In this document: positions 1 through 12,824 of the stretch, one piece after another
How the letters are laid out: each line of letters starts with the position of its first letter
Numbering within the stretch: the first letter of the stretch is position 1
Assembly: GCF_028640845.1 (NCBI RefSeq)
Contig: NC_080541.1
Span: forward strand, 156,930,502-156,994,501
Origin: Ahaetulla prasina
Lineage: Eukaryota > Chordata > Lepidosauria > Squamata > Colubridae
Direction: 5' to 3'
DNA length: 64,000 bases
The notes under the pieces: model-generated
The model's database searches: none
Seen by the model: the letters and a program-made list of their open reading frames with translations, nothing else
Told to the model about the DNA's origin: nothing
Program-made: the position numbers and the translations under genes

Positions 1-107
1 CTTCAACTCCCAGAGTCCCTCAGCCAGCAAAGCTGAGGAACTCTGGCTGAGGAACTCTGGGAGTTGAAGTCCAAAAGTCTTAAAGGGACCAAGTTTGGAC
101 ACCCCTG
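1..107. mobile_element. hAT fold-back element, truncated by the window edge
   Basis: Starts inside CTTCAACTCCCAGAG and ends with a degraded GGACACCCCTG terminus. Same palindromic family as 3675-3800. The left end lies outside the window. Confidence 0.7.
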
Positions 108-1539
108 GTCTAGATAAATACCTTATTTTAAAAAATATTATGCAAGCCAATGGGTTGTAAGGAAGCTGGGTGGAAGGCAAGAAAAGTTAAAATTGCTAAC
201 TAAATTGCAATTGAAGGGCAGTGAAAATACATTTTGAAATAGCTAATCAGGTAAACAGAAGTACAGATCTTAGGAAGAGAGAGAAAATTTTCCTAAAAGA
301 GATGCTGATGTCTCATTATAGCTCAACTAATACCAGCCCTAAAACAAAGGAAAGGAGGATAGAATGAAGGAAAGAAAGAAAGAAAGAGAAGGAGCTAGGA
401 AGCTATTTAAGAAACTTAATAAATTCAACTCAAGGCATGATAGATAGGCAAGGAAATAGGAAAGGGAAGGGAAAGAAAAGAGAGGGAAGAGGGAAGAGAA
501 AAGACTACTTGTGTGCAAGAGATGAAGGAGAGAACTCACGAGGCATATTAGAGGGATGCTTGGTAATCCAAGCGATATGAAGAGTTGGAAGTTTCAACCA
601 AGTAGAAGATTCTGAGAAGCTGCTTGGAAGTTTAACCAAGGAGAAAAGTACTGTGGAGGGAGGGGAAGCAGAAAGAAAGACCAAAAATTGATTGAAAATC
701 TGACTCATGGAGGTAAGCAGCCAGCAACCAGGGCCAAGGTCAAGATAGCCAAATGCTTGCAGATCAGTCTTGAGTGTATTGCTCAGTGTTTTGCATATAC
801 TGCACCAGCACTGATTAATAAATCATGTAGTGCATGCAAATGCTATTCCTTGTTCAAATAGCCCAGATTATGCAAAACTATGCCAACTTCAAGCTAAAGA
901 TTAGCTAATTTAAATAATAGCTCTGAGCTTCATTTGTTTCTCCTCTGTAAAAGCAAACTGCAATGTGATTTTTCTTCAGCTGGAAGGCCAAGGTGCCTAT
1001 AGGTAGCTCACTACAATCATTCCAGGTGTTATTATGTTCATAATTTAATTGCAACTTTCCTCTTTTCTACGCCATCAGTAAAAACAAAAAATAAAAATAG
1101 AATTCCAGCATCTTTAATTAAGAACGAAAAGTGTCTTCACTTTTGGGCAAAAGTGTCTTCAGAAAGCTATGGATTCCCAGGGGAGCTATCAAAAGGGCTC
1201 TGTGAAAGTGAATCTGACAACCATGGCAAAGACCAAGGAATCAGTGAGTAAACTGGCTCTTTGGAAGGTCTCTAGTTAAGGAGAGGATGGGAAATCACCC
1301 ACATGTGTTCCAGATGGTTGCTTCTTGCTAGAAGATAGCACGAGGCCATTTCTCTGCAGGTTTGAGCATGAGGAAATAATAGAATTAAACATCTTAGTTA
1401 CAACCATAGCAGACCCTTTTAAAGAACACTAAGTTCATAAATTTTGCTGTCTAAACACTTTCAGAAATGTCCTATTAAAGTGATTAGGGCCGTCTGATAT
1501 GAGAATTTTGAAAAGTCATTATTGGGTGAGTCGATGATA
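108..1539. other. no recognisable feature
   Basis: AT-rich downstream sequence with short GGAA-like purine runs (about 340-500). I see no coding or repeat signature. Confidence 0.4.
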
Positions 1540-2106
1540 AACTCTGAACAAACAAAAATTAATTAAAAGATGAAGAAAAAGAACATGAAATAAACAGCAG
1601 AAAGCTAAATATGATTTTGATTAAGTTATAAAGCTGGAAAATGTTTTCTTAATGGATTTACAAAAAAGAAGAAATCTGCAATGGGGTATAGAAGAACTGA
1701 AGAAAAATTAAATCTTATGACAATATTTGGTTGAATGAAATATTAAGAATATTAAACGTAAAAGGAAGGAATATAAAGTTGGGTTATTTGATCAAGCTTA
1801 AAATGAGATTTTGCTTTTTAATCTGGCAACTCTTTATGGACTTTTTGATGACACAAAGATTGAACAGTTCATGTTTTATGGATTTGGTAATAGATAAAGG
1901 ATAGGATATGGGTGGAAGAGATCTTTGTGTAATTTTATAAGATGTGAAACATTTTTAAATTTCTTTATATTTGTTGTGGTGAAGGTTGGGAATAATTTCA
2001 TATATTTCTTTTCTTTATTATAATCTTTTTTTCTTTGTCTTTTGTCTTTTTTCTTCTCTTCTCTTTAAGTTTAGTGTTGTAATTAAAATTCTTAATAAAA
2101 ACTGTA
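1540..2106 (+). mobile_element. L1 LINE 3' end relic
   Basis: A frame-broken stretch resembles the end of L1 ORF2. It is followed by an AT-rich and then CT-rich 3' UTR ending in CTTAATAAAAACT, a poly(A)-signal-like end. Identification is by general resemblance only. Confidence 0.4.
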
Positions 2107-3486
2107 CTCAAAAAAGAAAGTTGCAAATGATACAAATTATTATGTACATAATCTATGTAATCTTTAAATCCTTCATAAATAGTTCTTGTGGAAAGGAGAA
2201 TCTATGTTATATATTGAAATTGAAGGCTACTTAATATGTTTTATCAATATTTTAGGTAAAATATGCCACTAAATCTGTTTTATTGCTTTCAATATTCTCT
2301 TTCAAATTGTCCATAGTAGTCTGTTTCTTTTAATGTAATAATCTGCTTTTCAATTCACACCAAGCTAAAAAAAGGTGCAATTGTGTATATATAGGTATGT
2401 ACTGGTATATATTGGTAATTCTTCAAAATAAGTAATCATATGGTGGAATATAATCCAGGGTTTATCTTTAATTGGAGCTAATTGTCTGATCAGCATAAAT
2501 CCTAAACTAGAGTGGATTGGGAATCATTTTTAAAGTAGTGTATTGTAGTAAACACTGAAGATAAAATAGACAGTTCTAATTTAACTTGGTCCAATTTAAA
2601 ATCTTGTACTCTGCCTTCATCATTTAGTTCAAGAGCTCCATTTCAAATCCCTTTGGAACTTGTTTTTAGAGAGACCATTCTTCTTTGTAGGGAAAAGACA
2701 GGGAGTATAAATTCAAAGACCGAGTGCTCTCCTCTCTGAAAAGAATCATCTGTGATCAGATGATAATCAGTTGTCCTTATCAATGTCTTGAGTAAACACA
2801 AGGAGATTCTTCCTTACTTTGACCATTTATTTAACTCACCATTTTTTAATCTCTCATCCATTGAAGACATTTTGTTGCTGTTCTAGATATGTTTAAGAAT
2901 GGCTTAAAAGCTTAAGAATGACATTTTCTTTAACTTTTCCTCAACTACTATACAATTCCTCGGGGCAGTGCTTCCCAAATATTTTCCTTCACTGTTCCAA
3001 ACCGCTTATCGAAAAGTCCTTTCCACTTAATATGGATAAAACACTTTAAGTCAACATAAACGTCATTGTGTTGTGTTCTGATATGTAATGAGTTTGGGAG
3101 CATTACCCAAAGGAAAAACATTTTACCCAATTTTGGATAATTTCTCAAATTTTGAGAAGCACTGCCTTAGAATCTGCTCCATCACATTGTGAGAGGCACA
3201 TTGTTAGTAGCTACCACTTTTTCCCTTTGTATAAAAGCCCCATCAAACTGTATGGCATTTATCAGTTATTCCTTACACTAGGGATCAATTTTCTATCTCA
3301 AAACACAAAAGGTATTTATGTATTGTTACATGTCTAATCTATTGAACTTCAGCACAACTATGACAAACTCTGTAAAGATACGGTTTTGTATCTCAAAAAT
3401 GTAGCTCAAAAGCCTGAGTTATTCTTGTGATATTGGGCATCTTTCCAGAAGTTTGAAGACTTCTGCAGATTCCAAACCTTTCTGTT
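2107..3486. other. no recognisable feature
   Basis: AT-rich unique-looking sequence. No splice-bounded open frame or repeat family is evident. Confidence 0.4.
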
Positions 3487-3528
3487 AGAAAGGAAGGAAG
3501 GAAGGAAGAAAAAAAGGAAGGAAGGAGA
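3487..3528. repeat. (GGAA)n microsatellite
   Basis: Imperfect GGAA/GAAA tetranucleotide run. Confidence 0.9.
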
Positions 3529-3674
3529 GAGGGATGAGTGTAGCTATTTATTATTTTTGCATGCTAGATAATGGGAAAATGAAATATCATTTTTTTCTTA
3601 TTCATTGACCAGATTTAGGATGAGTCAGAATGAATATATGGAGTAATATTCTGGGCCAAGGATATAGTGTAAAT

Positions 3675-3800
3675 CAGGGGTCTCCAACCTTGGCAACTTT
3701 AAGACTTGTGGACTTCAACTCCCAGAGTTCCTCGGCCAGCAATTCAATTCTGGGAGTTGAAGTCCACAAGTCTTAAAGTTGCCAAGGTTGGAGACCCCTG
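3675..3800. mobile_element. hAT fold-back MITE, complete
   Basis: CAGGGGTCTCCAACCTTGGC at the left and its reverse complement at the right. The whole 126-bp element folds back on itself through CTTCAACTCCCAGA arms. It is flanked by perfect 8-bp duplications GTGTAAAT (3667-3674 and 3801-3808), diagnostic of hAT insertion. Confidence 0.92.
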
Positions 3801-3808
3801 GTGTAAAT

Positions 3809-6468
3809 GGTTTGGGGAACCTTCCTGCAGTTGTGTTTATGACAGTTGATTGATAATTTATAATATCCGGACCAGTTGTCTCTGTGAGGAACAGTGTTGG
3901 ATACCCTTAGCATCTGTTGAATCCTACTAGAGCTTGTAAAAATCTAAAAAACATGTCAGTGATACCTTCAGGAAATTTTCCTTCAGAAAAAAAGGTGCTA
4001 TGTTTTTATAAAGGATTGACACTGTTCTATATTAATTCAGCCCGTTTCTTGACAGTTCTAGGTAACTAAATATAAATTCCATTCCACCTATAGTATTACC
4101 ATTTGCAATGGAAGCTGTATTCCTATCACCTCCATTTTTCTTATTTTTTTTGAAGTTTGAATTATTTAACAGAGTTTATAGAGGCAAGCAGAGGGAATTA
4201 TTTAAAAAAAAGGGGGGGGGTGTTTACTTATCTCTAGCTTCTGCCAAAAATTAGCCAATAAAGTAAATAACTTGCAACTCTGATTAATCACAATTTTTGC
4301 TGATGGCAGGCAAGTTTATCAATTTATGAAAGTTTAACCTTAAAATAAGTGTCTTAAGTAGTTTTAAATAACCCATTATTTATACTCATTTCAGTATTCA
4401 CAAAATAAGTAACAGTTAACAATAAATTAATTATTAATTCTATTTGTTTGAATTCTTTATATGTTCAGTGTGCAAGGAATTTTAGCTTTGTTCCTTGTTT
4501 ATTTTTATACAACATTTGTGGATTTATATATGGAATAAATGGAGTGTAGTGACAAATCTTGGACTTTGAGAAAGCAAGATAGAAAGATTATTGATACTTC
4601 TGAACTATGATGTTGTAGAAGTCTCCTGAGAATACCATGGGCAACTAAGAAAACAAACAAATGGATTATCGAACAAATCAATTCAGCCTTTTTACTTGAG
4701 TCACAAATGATTGCTCAAATGATCAAAGAACAAGCTCTCTGGAGAAGACTAATATTGGGAAAGATGTAAGGAAAGAAAAGAAGATGACCAATAGTAAGTG
4801 GATGGACTCAATAACCTCAACAATAGCTTCAGTGTAGGAACACTTGAATGACCAGGTTGGAGAAAATCTGTTTCTAAGAATCAGCTTAGAGACAACACCT
4901 CTAAGCTGGCTCTATTAGCTAAAATAACACCTCTTTGTTGCCACATAACTAGTCAACTGATTACAAATAAACATTCAATGTTTTGTTAATTACTTTATTT
5001 ATTTATTAAATTCGTATGCTATCCATCTCGCTATCTATGGTGACTCTTTTGAATAACCATTCTAATTTCATTTGTTTTAGTTTATCTATAATTTTATTAT
5101 CTCTATTGTTGCATTAATGGTCTCCTCAAGTAATGGCACATACGGATAAAAAGCAACCAATATATTTATATATTAGCTTACCATGAATTTATCAGTTCCT
5201 TTAATAGGTGTTAAGTTGAGCTAAGAAATTTTCCCGATTTATTTCCATATTAAAATCCTAGTAGGTATGTTTTTTTTAAAAAATTAAGAAGAACACAGGC
5301 AAAGTACTTCACTATCATAGCTCCAATATTCATGTAAGCTTCCAGGAACTGAGCTCAGTCAAGATACTATCTTTCTCCTATCATTTTCTTGTTCCTATAT
5401 TTCAATTTTCAATTTCTCCAATGGCATTTTTAAAATCCTAACTTCCACTTGCACAGCTAAATTGCTCTTTCAAGCATCTCAAGCTATTCACCAAATCATT
5501 TTCAGACATCTCATGAATGGAGAAGAGGCATTTCCCCATATGTATTTTTATTAGCTTAGGTTTCTTATTTGATCAAATTATTGAGTTTTTACCTTTTTAA
5601 CTTCCTAAACATATTCTTTGTCTCCATTCCAAAAGAGAGCATAATTAGTGGACCATTAAAGCTTTCTTAATTAATTTATTATAGTTGATAATTGCAACGT
5701 TTGGTTGAAATTTCTCTCAGTGCAACATATACAGTATTTATGTAATTTATGCTGCTCTGGATTGTGAAGTTGCTAATACCAAATTAATTTGGTATCCTTG
5801 TTATTTTCTTAGGTCTTTTTATGATAATTGGTGATAGCTGGCACTAGTTGGCATAGATTTTTAAAATCTGTTTTACTTGTGGAATGAGATTAAATTCAGT
5901 AAAGTAAGTGCAAGTTAAATATAATTTCTGTACTGTTTAAGTATTGTAAGTTTCACTGAAACCTACTTTCAGTCAGGAAAGCCTACAGTTCTAAAGTTAG
6001 CTTTTGATTCCAATGTACTTGGAAGTCAATTCCTATAATCAACTGGGGTTAAAGTAGATTCTTCATCATTTCTACCAGTTACTAAATAATATTTTTTGCA
6101 GCTTTTATTACAGAAATCATACTCTTCAATAAACGGGATACTTTGGAAGAATATGTGAATATAAATGCCAGGTATAATTAGTTATATTATGCTAGGAACA
6201 TAATAATTTCCAGCTCCATCCTTAAATCTACCCCTGAGTGGCCATCTTGAAAGGTGTAAGTTATATAAATGTAGAAAAATAACATAAGAAAATGTGATCA
6301 TTAATAAGGGGCCTTCAGTTATGCTAGCATATACTTGCTTAAGATCAAGATAAAGAAAAAAAAATTTATATGATAAAATGATTGTACCACAGTACAGAGA
6401 GTGCTGAGATAAGACAGAATCTAAATAGTATGAGGCTAGTAATGCAAATATTACTCAAATTCCATATA
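3809..6468. other. mostly unassigned AT-rich sequence
   Basis: No gene. A degraded LINE 3' end may be present at about 4985-5040 (TTTATTTATT then a CCATCTCGCTATC-like motif), too weak for a separate call. A short G run sits near 4210. Confidence 0.35.
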
Positions 6469-6852
6469 CAGATAGTCCTTGACTTATGACCACAATGGGG
6501 ACCAAAATTTCTTTTGCTAAGCAGGCGTTGTTAAGTGAGTTGTGCCCCATTTTACAAGTTTTTATGCTTGTTGTTAAGTGAATCATATGGTTGTTAAGTG
6601 AAGCTGGCTTCTCCCATTGACTTTGCTTGTCAGAAGCCAGCTGGGAAGGTTGCAAATGGTGATCACATGAGTCAAGACATGGCCAGTCAGGACAGTGCAA
6701 CTGTCTTAAATACATGCCAGTTGCCAAGCCTCCAAATTTTGATCATGACCATGGAAATGCTACAATCATTGTAAGGATGAAAAACCAGTCTTCAGTGCTC
6801 TTGTAACTTCAAATGGTCACTAAACAAATCGTTATAAGTTGAGGATTACCTG
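6469..6852. mobile_element. Tc1/mariner (Tigger-like) MITE
   Basis: The left end CAGATAGTCCTTGACTTATG and the right end AAGTTGAGGATTACCTG are inverted copies, flanked by TA on both sides. Internal GTTAAGTGA motifs are shared with the other copies (18553, 35469, 49832, 52442). No transposase frame. Confidence 0.85.
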
Positions 6853-8020
6853 TAATTGAATCCGAAACACTGCAGGGCACATGACTCAATCATTAGGGTA
6901 GTGTTTATGTGGAAAAATCAATACATTTGTTGGAGGTAGATTTGTACTGAAGGTCTTATTCCAACCTCGATAATGTGGGGTAGCAATGGAAAAAGCAAAG
7001 GATTATGGGAATATTCTTTCTACAAAGCTGAAGAACTGATTGCTCAGATGTAAGTTTGGAATTAGTTCATGGGCAGCAAATTCAAATTGCCAACATCTGA
7101 TTTCGCCCAAATAGCAAACCCGAAAACTATTAAGATCAAAGAGATCTGTACAACACAATCAAGGAAACAGTTAAACAACAACCAAGTTTCTCTTCTCTTT
7201 CTTTCTTTTAGATAGGCCAATTATCATAGTATTGACTTAGTATTACAACTTTCAGCTCCCACCTTGGTTGGCTCTTCTCTGTAAATATCTACCCTACAGA
7301 CTCCAAAGTGATTTAATTTGATCATGTAATTCCAAGAAATAGTGAGGATGTCTAGGAATCAAGTATTCTTGACACTGTTGTAACTAGGAGGATTTTCTGG
7401 AAGGAAACTGTATTACAGAGGTAGCATAAAATGGATATATGTGGGTGTTATACATGTGATCATAAATTTCTAAATCCTACTTTAATATCTTATTAGCATT
7501 CATATCATGCTATACCTACCAAGTACAATGCATATGGAGTTCTATAAAAAAAAAGAGAAATATCTGGCTTTCAAAACGATATATAGCATATTAAAACAAT
7601 TCAAACAAATCAGAAGTAATAATATAGTCATGGGGGAAAAACCTGGAATCAACAGAAGAATAGTAAAAATGCAGAGCACTGGAATATACTGATGGTAAAT
7701 GATATTTTCCATACACACATTCTGTTATAACCCTTGACTGCTGAACCATCTGACACAACTTTGTGTTTTCTTTGAGGTAGTGACAAGCTCCCAAATAAAA
7801 CAGAGACTTGTGGTAACTTACTAGATGTTACCAAAATTTCTCAGGATGAGAACGAACAATTTACCTTTGGCTACTGGAGCAGAAGAAAACTATCCTTGGG
7901 TCAAAATACACAACCACACAATATGTAGCAGCATGGCACTTGGTAACAGTGGAAATGAGATTATGTAGGACCTCTCCATATACAAATATACAATACAAAA
8001 CCCGGTCCTTATACAAACTT
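6853..8020. other. no recognisable feature
   Basis: AT-rich sequence downstream of the proposed polyadenylation site. No repeat or coding signal was recognised. Confidence 0.35.
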
Positions 8021-8026
8021 TTTAAT
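8021..8026 (-). promoter_or_regulatory. candidate ATTAAA poly(A) signal
   Basis: ATTAAA on the minus strand, about 1.4 kb past the stop. It is followed within 50 bases by a T/GT-rich stretch (about 7970-8010) that could be the downstream element. Other sites cannot be excluded. Confidence 0.3.
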
Positions 8027-9455
8027 ATGTAAAAAAATATGACTTTGCAATCGCCTTTTCATGATTCAGCAAAGCAATACAAAATGTGGGATGAATTCAA
8101 TACTTAGCCTCTTTGAGCATTTTATACAAAAATGATCAATACACCTTTTTTTCAAGTTTTAGCAGTATGATTACAGTATTGCAGTAAGGATATGCAAGTA
8201 TTTTGCAGATTTTTAAGGAATTTTTTGAAATGATATGGAACGTGAAGTTATTTAGGCTGTTTTACACACACACACGCACACACCCCTGATATAAATTGAA
8301 ATGGTTCCTCAACTTAAAAAATAGAATGAAATTTCGCTATAATGTCTGTCACTTCTTTCTTCCCTGCTTTTTAGATCTCATATCTCTGTAATAAATCTTT
8401 CTAAGTAAAATGGAATTTAAATGATCGAATGCTTTGTATGCTCTCTGTGGCATGGATAAAACAAGGCGTGCAGCACTTCAATTACACATGGGCAAGCTAT
8501 TAAGCATTCCAGGCTCTCTTACCATCAAAGGAGGAAAAAATATGCGCAAAAGAATCTTTTGAAGAAATTAATCCACGCGGAGCTTTCGGAGTTGGAATGT
8601 CGCTGTAGAGTTTCAAAGAAATGATTTCATACACACGGGTTTAGTATTCTTAAATAGGAGATAAGGAGGAATATGTGCCAAGAATCCATGAACTTATATA
8701 AAAATATATAAATAAGCATATTTGATTGGTTAAAAAAAATCACTGCAGCTGCATTGATTTCTCTTTACAACACCCTTGGTGAGGTAGGTGTTTGAGAACT
8801 GAGAATCGCTCGAGATCACAAGAAATGTCATTGCCCAAAACGATATACCTGGACTTAGACACCATTCTTAGTTGTGCTCCAAAAAGGGGATATAACTTAA
8901 ATAAATACATGCTGAGAAAATGGAGACCATGTCAGAACACCTGGAGGTGATGAAGGCATTCTGCCACATGGATTGTCTCTGAGTTCAGACCTAGTCAGCC
9001 CTCTTCTAGAAATCAAGTGCAATCAGGATCTTCTTAGCACATCTCTAAGTGGCTCATTTGCAATAAATCTACAGCCATGCAAACTGTATATTTACAGGAC
9101 TGATTTGTCTGGCTGTTACTGCCCAAAAGGTGGGTGGGTTGCTTTCATAGTAACATTTATCACTGAAATTCAAGTACTAGAGACATTATCCACAGAAGCC
9201 AGAGCACTGAGCTTGCATAGGATAGTGTTTTCCCCGCTTAGCAGAAGTCCTCTAGCAAATAAGCTGTGACCATGTTGAACTTCTATGGAAACAAAAAATC
9301 CAGTTAAAATGAGACAGAATAAGAATCCTCCACAGCTGAGTACACACAGACACACAAACAGCACACAGCAGGACCATCACATTCTGCGCTATCACCTAAG
9401 GAGGATTGTCATATAAATCCAGGGCTTATGTTGTGGAAGTCTGAAACAACCAGCA
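8027..9455 (-). other. probable 3' UTR of the ST6GALNAC3-like gene
   Basis: Sequence after the TGA with no recognisable interspersed repeat apart from a short CA run at about 8262-8283. It is one of the longer repeat-poor stretches next to the gene, as expected for a long 3' UTR. The extent is inferred from a candidate poly(A) signal, not shown. Confidence 0.4.
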
Positions 9456-9642
9456 TCAAGACAAAGTCCAGTTAGGGTGTGTAAATGTTATCGTATGTTT
9501 CTTAGACCATTCGGCAAATACTTTCTTTTCTGTGATGAATCTGTGGCCTCCATAGGGTGCATTTTCATGAAGGAAGTACTCATCGCATTCACTCCTCCCA
9601 GGTTCATAGTAGTGATACGGGACTTTCCTAAAGCCTTCTGAC
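9456..9642 (-). CDS. ST6GALNAC3: ST6GALNAC3-like sialyltransferase, terminal coding exon
   Basis: The reverse strand reads as one G completing the previous codon, then 61 codons and TGA (stop at 9456-9458). It is preceded by a pyrimidine-rich tract and an AG acceptor at 9643-9644. The peptide has the sialyltransferase motif III HYYE (about 9603-9614) and motif VS, HRFITE (His at 9543-9545, Glu at 9528-9530), and ends in HPNWTLS. From what I know of the family this matches the C terminus of vertebrate ST6GALNAC3, a GT29 type II Golgi enzyme that adds alpha-2,6-linked sialic acid to the GalNAc of sialylated Gal-GalNAc structures, including the ganglioside GM1b. NWT near the end is a possible N-glycosylation sequon. 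There are no stops or frameshifts, so the exon looks intact. ST6GALNAC5 is the nearest alternative, but the terminal residues favour ST6GALNAC3. Confidence 0.93.
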
Positions 9643-9707
9643 CTAGAACAAAGTCAAAACACAGACATCCATGAAATACTCTTCCTGTGCCCCTATGCCA
9701 TCACAAT

Positions 9708-10032
9708 GGTGAGAGCCTTCTCTTCTGCTGCCCACCACCCCATGGAATATTTTGTCCTCAGAGGTGAGATTGTCCCATAATCTCTTGGCTTTCTGACATT
9801 GTGTGAAGATTCACTTCTGTCAACTGGCTTGGAGGTTCAAGAGTGGCACACAACCCAGGTTGTTGATGATTGGTCACCCGAGGATGTTAACTCTGCCGTA
9901 TAACTCTCCTTTTAACCTCTAATTTTATTCTGTTCTTCACTCTAATTGTGTCTCTTTTATATGGCTTTATTGCTTGTATTTGTGAACCTCCCAGAGTCAC
10001 TTAGATATGCATTTGATAAATAAATATGCTTA
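9708..10032 (+). mobile_element. L2/CR1-clade LINE 3' end relic
   Basis: A degraded GAGAGCCTTCTCTTCTGCTG coding-tail motif, then CTCCCAGAGTCACTT and a GATAAATAAATATG tail. This matches the better preserved L2-like ends at 36564 and 62925. Confidence 0.6.
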
Positions 10033-10214
10033 TATACATGTCTATCTATAAGGGTACAAGCAGCTTTTTCTCACCTGTAAAACCACATATTTGTAATAAC
10101 AACCTTCAAAATTCCAGAAAAGAATGGCCATGTTGACTTAGAATTCTGGAAGTAACAGGTCAGAATAAATGGGAAGCCCCAGGTTAGAGAAGGCTGCTTT
10201 ATCTATAAAAAAGA

Positions 10215-10325
10215 CAGATGGGTAGTCCTTGATCTACAACCATTTATTTAGTGACTGCTTGAAGTACAATGGCACTGGGGGGAAAAAATAACTTATGATC
10301 ATTTTTCACACTTGCGACTGTAACA
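10215..10325. mobile_element. Tigger-like MITE fragment
   Basis: GGGTAGTCCTTGATCTACAA followed by TTTAGTGACT and TTATGATCATTTTTCACACT, the left half of the family seen at 35469. The right end is missing. Confidence 0.6.
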
Positions 10326-10857
10326 GGAAAAGTTCTATGGCATATTGTAAGGATGGCTTTCATTTTATCATGCAGTATGGCTGCTAACGCACAGATTCTA
10401 GCTGAATTACATCTTGTAGTGTGCCAAAGCGAAGAGAGAAGCCTTTTGTTCTAGTTCCAAACATGGCCATGATTGTCATCCCTGGGCATGAAAAGATTCT
10501 GACTCTGCAACTGTACGACAGAAAAAGCCAATGCCAGCAATACTTTTCTTACAGCCTGTTTCAAGGCTAGTGTGAAAGCGGCTTTGGGGTATTAGCATGA
10601 AGGCTATATTTTTTTTTAAAAAATAAGTCAATTGATATATATTCCGGCTCGGCTGCAGTCTATATGAAACCACAATAATAAAGTTAGTCTTTACTTAGAA
10701 GGACTATGAGACATTATGGGTGGTCTTGTACAAACTCTGGCCCAATGAACTTCCCAGCTGTTTTTTGTAAGGAGGAGAAGTGAAGGAATGCTTGGTTCTT
10801 TGAGACCTCCAATAAATGAAGAATTGATAGCCCCTCCCCTCCCCTCAGCATTGAGAA

Positions 10858-11450
10858 GTTTATTTTATTTATTTATTTATTTTATTTATTTGATTTTTAT
10901 ACCGCCCTTCTCCCGAAGGACTCAGGGCGGTGTACAGGCAGAATAAAACCAACAAAGAACAATATACAATATACAAAATTAAAATCAGTTAAAAACTTAT
11001 TAAATGAGCCTGAAAAATTTAAGAAATTTACCATAAAACCAATAACCCCATTAAAATTGCTAAAAATTTAAGTTTAAAATTTCATTCAAGCCAGCCCCGC
11101 GCGAATAAAAAGATATGTTTTCAGTTCGCGACGGAATGTCCGAAGGTCAGATATCTGGCGTAAGCCCGGGGGGAATTCGTTCCAGAGTGTGGGGGCCCCC
11201 ACAGAGAAGGCCCGTCCCCTGGGGGCCGCCAGCCGACATTGTTTGGCGGATGGCACCCTGAGGAGTCCCTCTCTGTGAGAGCGTACGGGTCGGTGGGAGG
11301 CATGTGGTAGCAGTAGGCGGTCCCGTAAGTACCCAGGTCCTAAGCCATGGAGCGCCTTAAAGGTCGTGACTAACACCTTAAAGTGCACCCGAGAGGCCAC
11401 AGGTAGCCAGTGCAGCCTGCGCAGGAGAGGTGTTACATGGGAGCTGCGTT
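10858..11450 (-). mobile_element. L2-like LINE, 3' end with ORF2 tail
   Basis: On the minus strand an open frame ends at 11086. It includes HWLPVASRVHFKVLVTTFKA, FSVGAPTLWNEFPPGL and FRRELKTYLF, typical of the C-terminal tail of L2-clade LINE ORF2. The 3' UTR ends with CTGAGTCCTTCGGGAGAAGG, GGCGGTATAAAAATC and an ATAA-repeat tail (10861-10895). It is truncated upstream, with no reverse transcriptase domain. Confidence 0.88.
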
Positions 11451-11741
11451 GGCAGAAGAGAAGGCTATCATCTATTATCTTCAAACTGCTTTCATGGAAC
11501 TGGAGGATAGAAGCAGTGACAGTGTACAAGTGCCTAAATCAGAAGCTAGATATATGCCGATTAACATATTTGAACACACAGACACCAAAGCTATCAAAGA
11601 TGGTAGACGATCCAGATTTTTTTTGTGAGAAATAACTTCACTTTATTACTGTGCTTGTATTAAGGATAATAGTATTATCCTTAATAGCTTTCAAATATTA
11701 TACCACAGTTATAATATTCTACAACTATTATATGGGCAGTA

Positions 11742-11967
11742 CTAGTGGTGCAGTGGCCTAGAGGTGGAGCTCTCACCTCACAATCAGGAGGCTGTGAGTC
11801 CGATCCTAGGTAGAGGCAGATATTTCTCTCTGGGCACATTAAGAATATATCTGCTGAATATAACTCCGCATTGGCGACAGGAAGGGCATCTGGCCAATAA
11901 ATACTCAGCTCTATTCAGTTGCCCAGACTCCACCCCACAAGAGATTATGGGGTCGTTTAAAGAAGAT
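11742..11967 (+). mobile_element. Sauria-type SINE (tRNA head, Bov-B tail)
   Basis: The head AGTGGTGCAGTGGCCTAGAG with GTGAGTCCGATCC resembles RNA polymerase III A and B boxes. The tail contains GCGACAGGAAGGGCATCTGG and a GACTCCACCCC...GGGGTCGTT motif, characteristic of Bov-B LINE 3' ends. A 16-bp duplication, TATTAYATGGGCAGTA, flanks it (11726-11741 and 11968-11983). The target is the left terminus of a MITE. Confidence 0.88.
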
Positions 11968-11972
11968 TATTA

Positions 11973-12727
11973 CATGGGCAGTATTTGACCTATGACCACA
12001 ATTGGGCCTGAAATCTCAGTTGTTAAGTGAAGCAGTTATTAAGCAAGACGTCATGTGACTGTTTTGATCAATGACTGCAATCCTGGCTCACTCAGCCTTT
12101 TGGCCTGTTCCCCACTTCTTGCACTGTTCTGCAAATGGATGTTATTACCATGATCCTTAAAGTCTCCTTAAAATGGAGCCCGAAGAATTGTGAGACTAGT
12201 GCCCATTTACAGAATGGCACAAGATGGCCTCTTTAGGAGGATTGTGTCTCACATTGGCTGAGTGCATCTGTCAAAAGTTGTAGATGAATGGAAAGGTACA
12301 TGGCGCCCTGTTGGGGCCTGGAGCTGGCTGAGGGCTCTTATGTTGGGGTCTGGAGCTGGCTGAGGGCTGGGTGAGGAGCAGGCTGAAGCAGTGCAGGGAA
12401 CAGCAGCTTCATTTGTCATAGTAACCCTTGGGGGGCAGTTAAGGGCTCCCATGTGAGCAGTTCCCCTCTGCCCTATCTGCTTACGACTGACTCTGCCAGG
12501 TACCCTGTCTACTTTTTGGGAAAGCCAGTGGAAAAGATTGCAAATGACAATCCCATGATTGTGGGATACTTTGCAACCAATAGTAAATGCTAACAGATTT
12601 CCAAGTAACTGAAATGTGGTTTTGTGTCCACAAGGGAGGGGCAGTATGACGTTTCAGAATAGCTGGAACTGCTTTATGGGTAATAAAAGCATCCTTTCCG
12701 ATGTGGTTATAAGTCAATGATTACTTA
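11973..12727. mobile_element. long Tigger-like MITE
   Basis: Left end GGGCAGTATTTGACCTATGACC and right end ATAAGTCAATGATTACTTA, with TA at both edges. At 755 bp it is about twice the usual copy. A GC-rich insert (about 12290-12480) is repeated around TGGAGCTGGCTGAGGGCT. Its left edge is split by the SINE at 11742. Confidence 0.75.
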
Positions 12728-12824
12728 TAATATTGGAACAATGGATGAACTGTCAGCACTAGATTTATAGAAAAAACATATACCCATAACATTTTAGTTG
12801 ATTAAGCTCAGCAAAGTTAATTTA

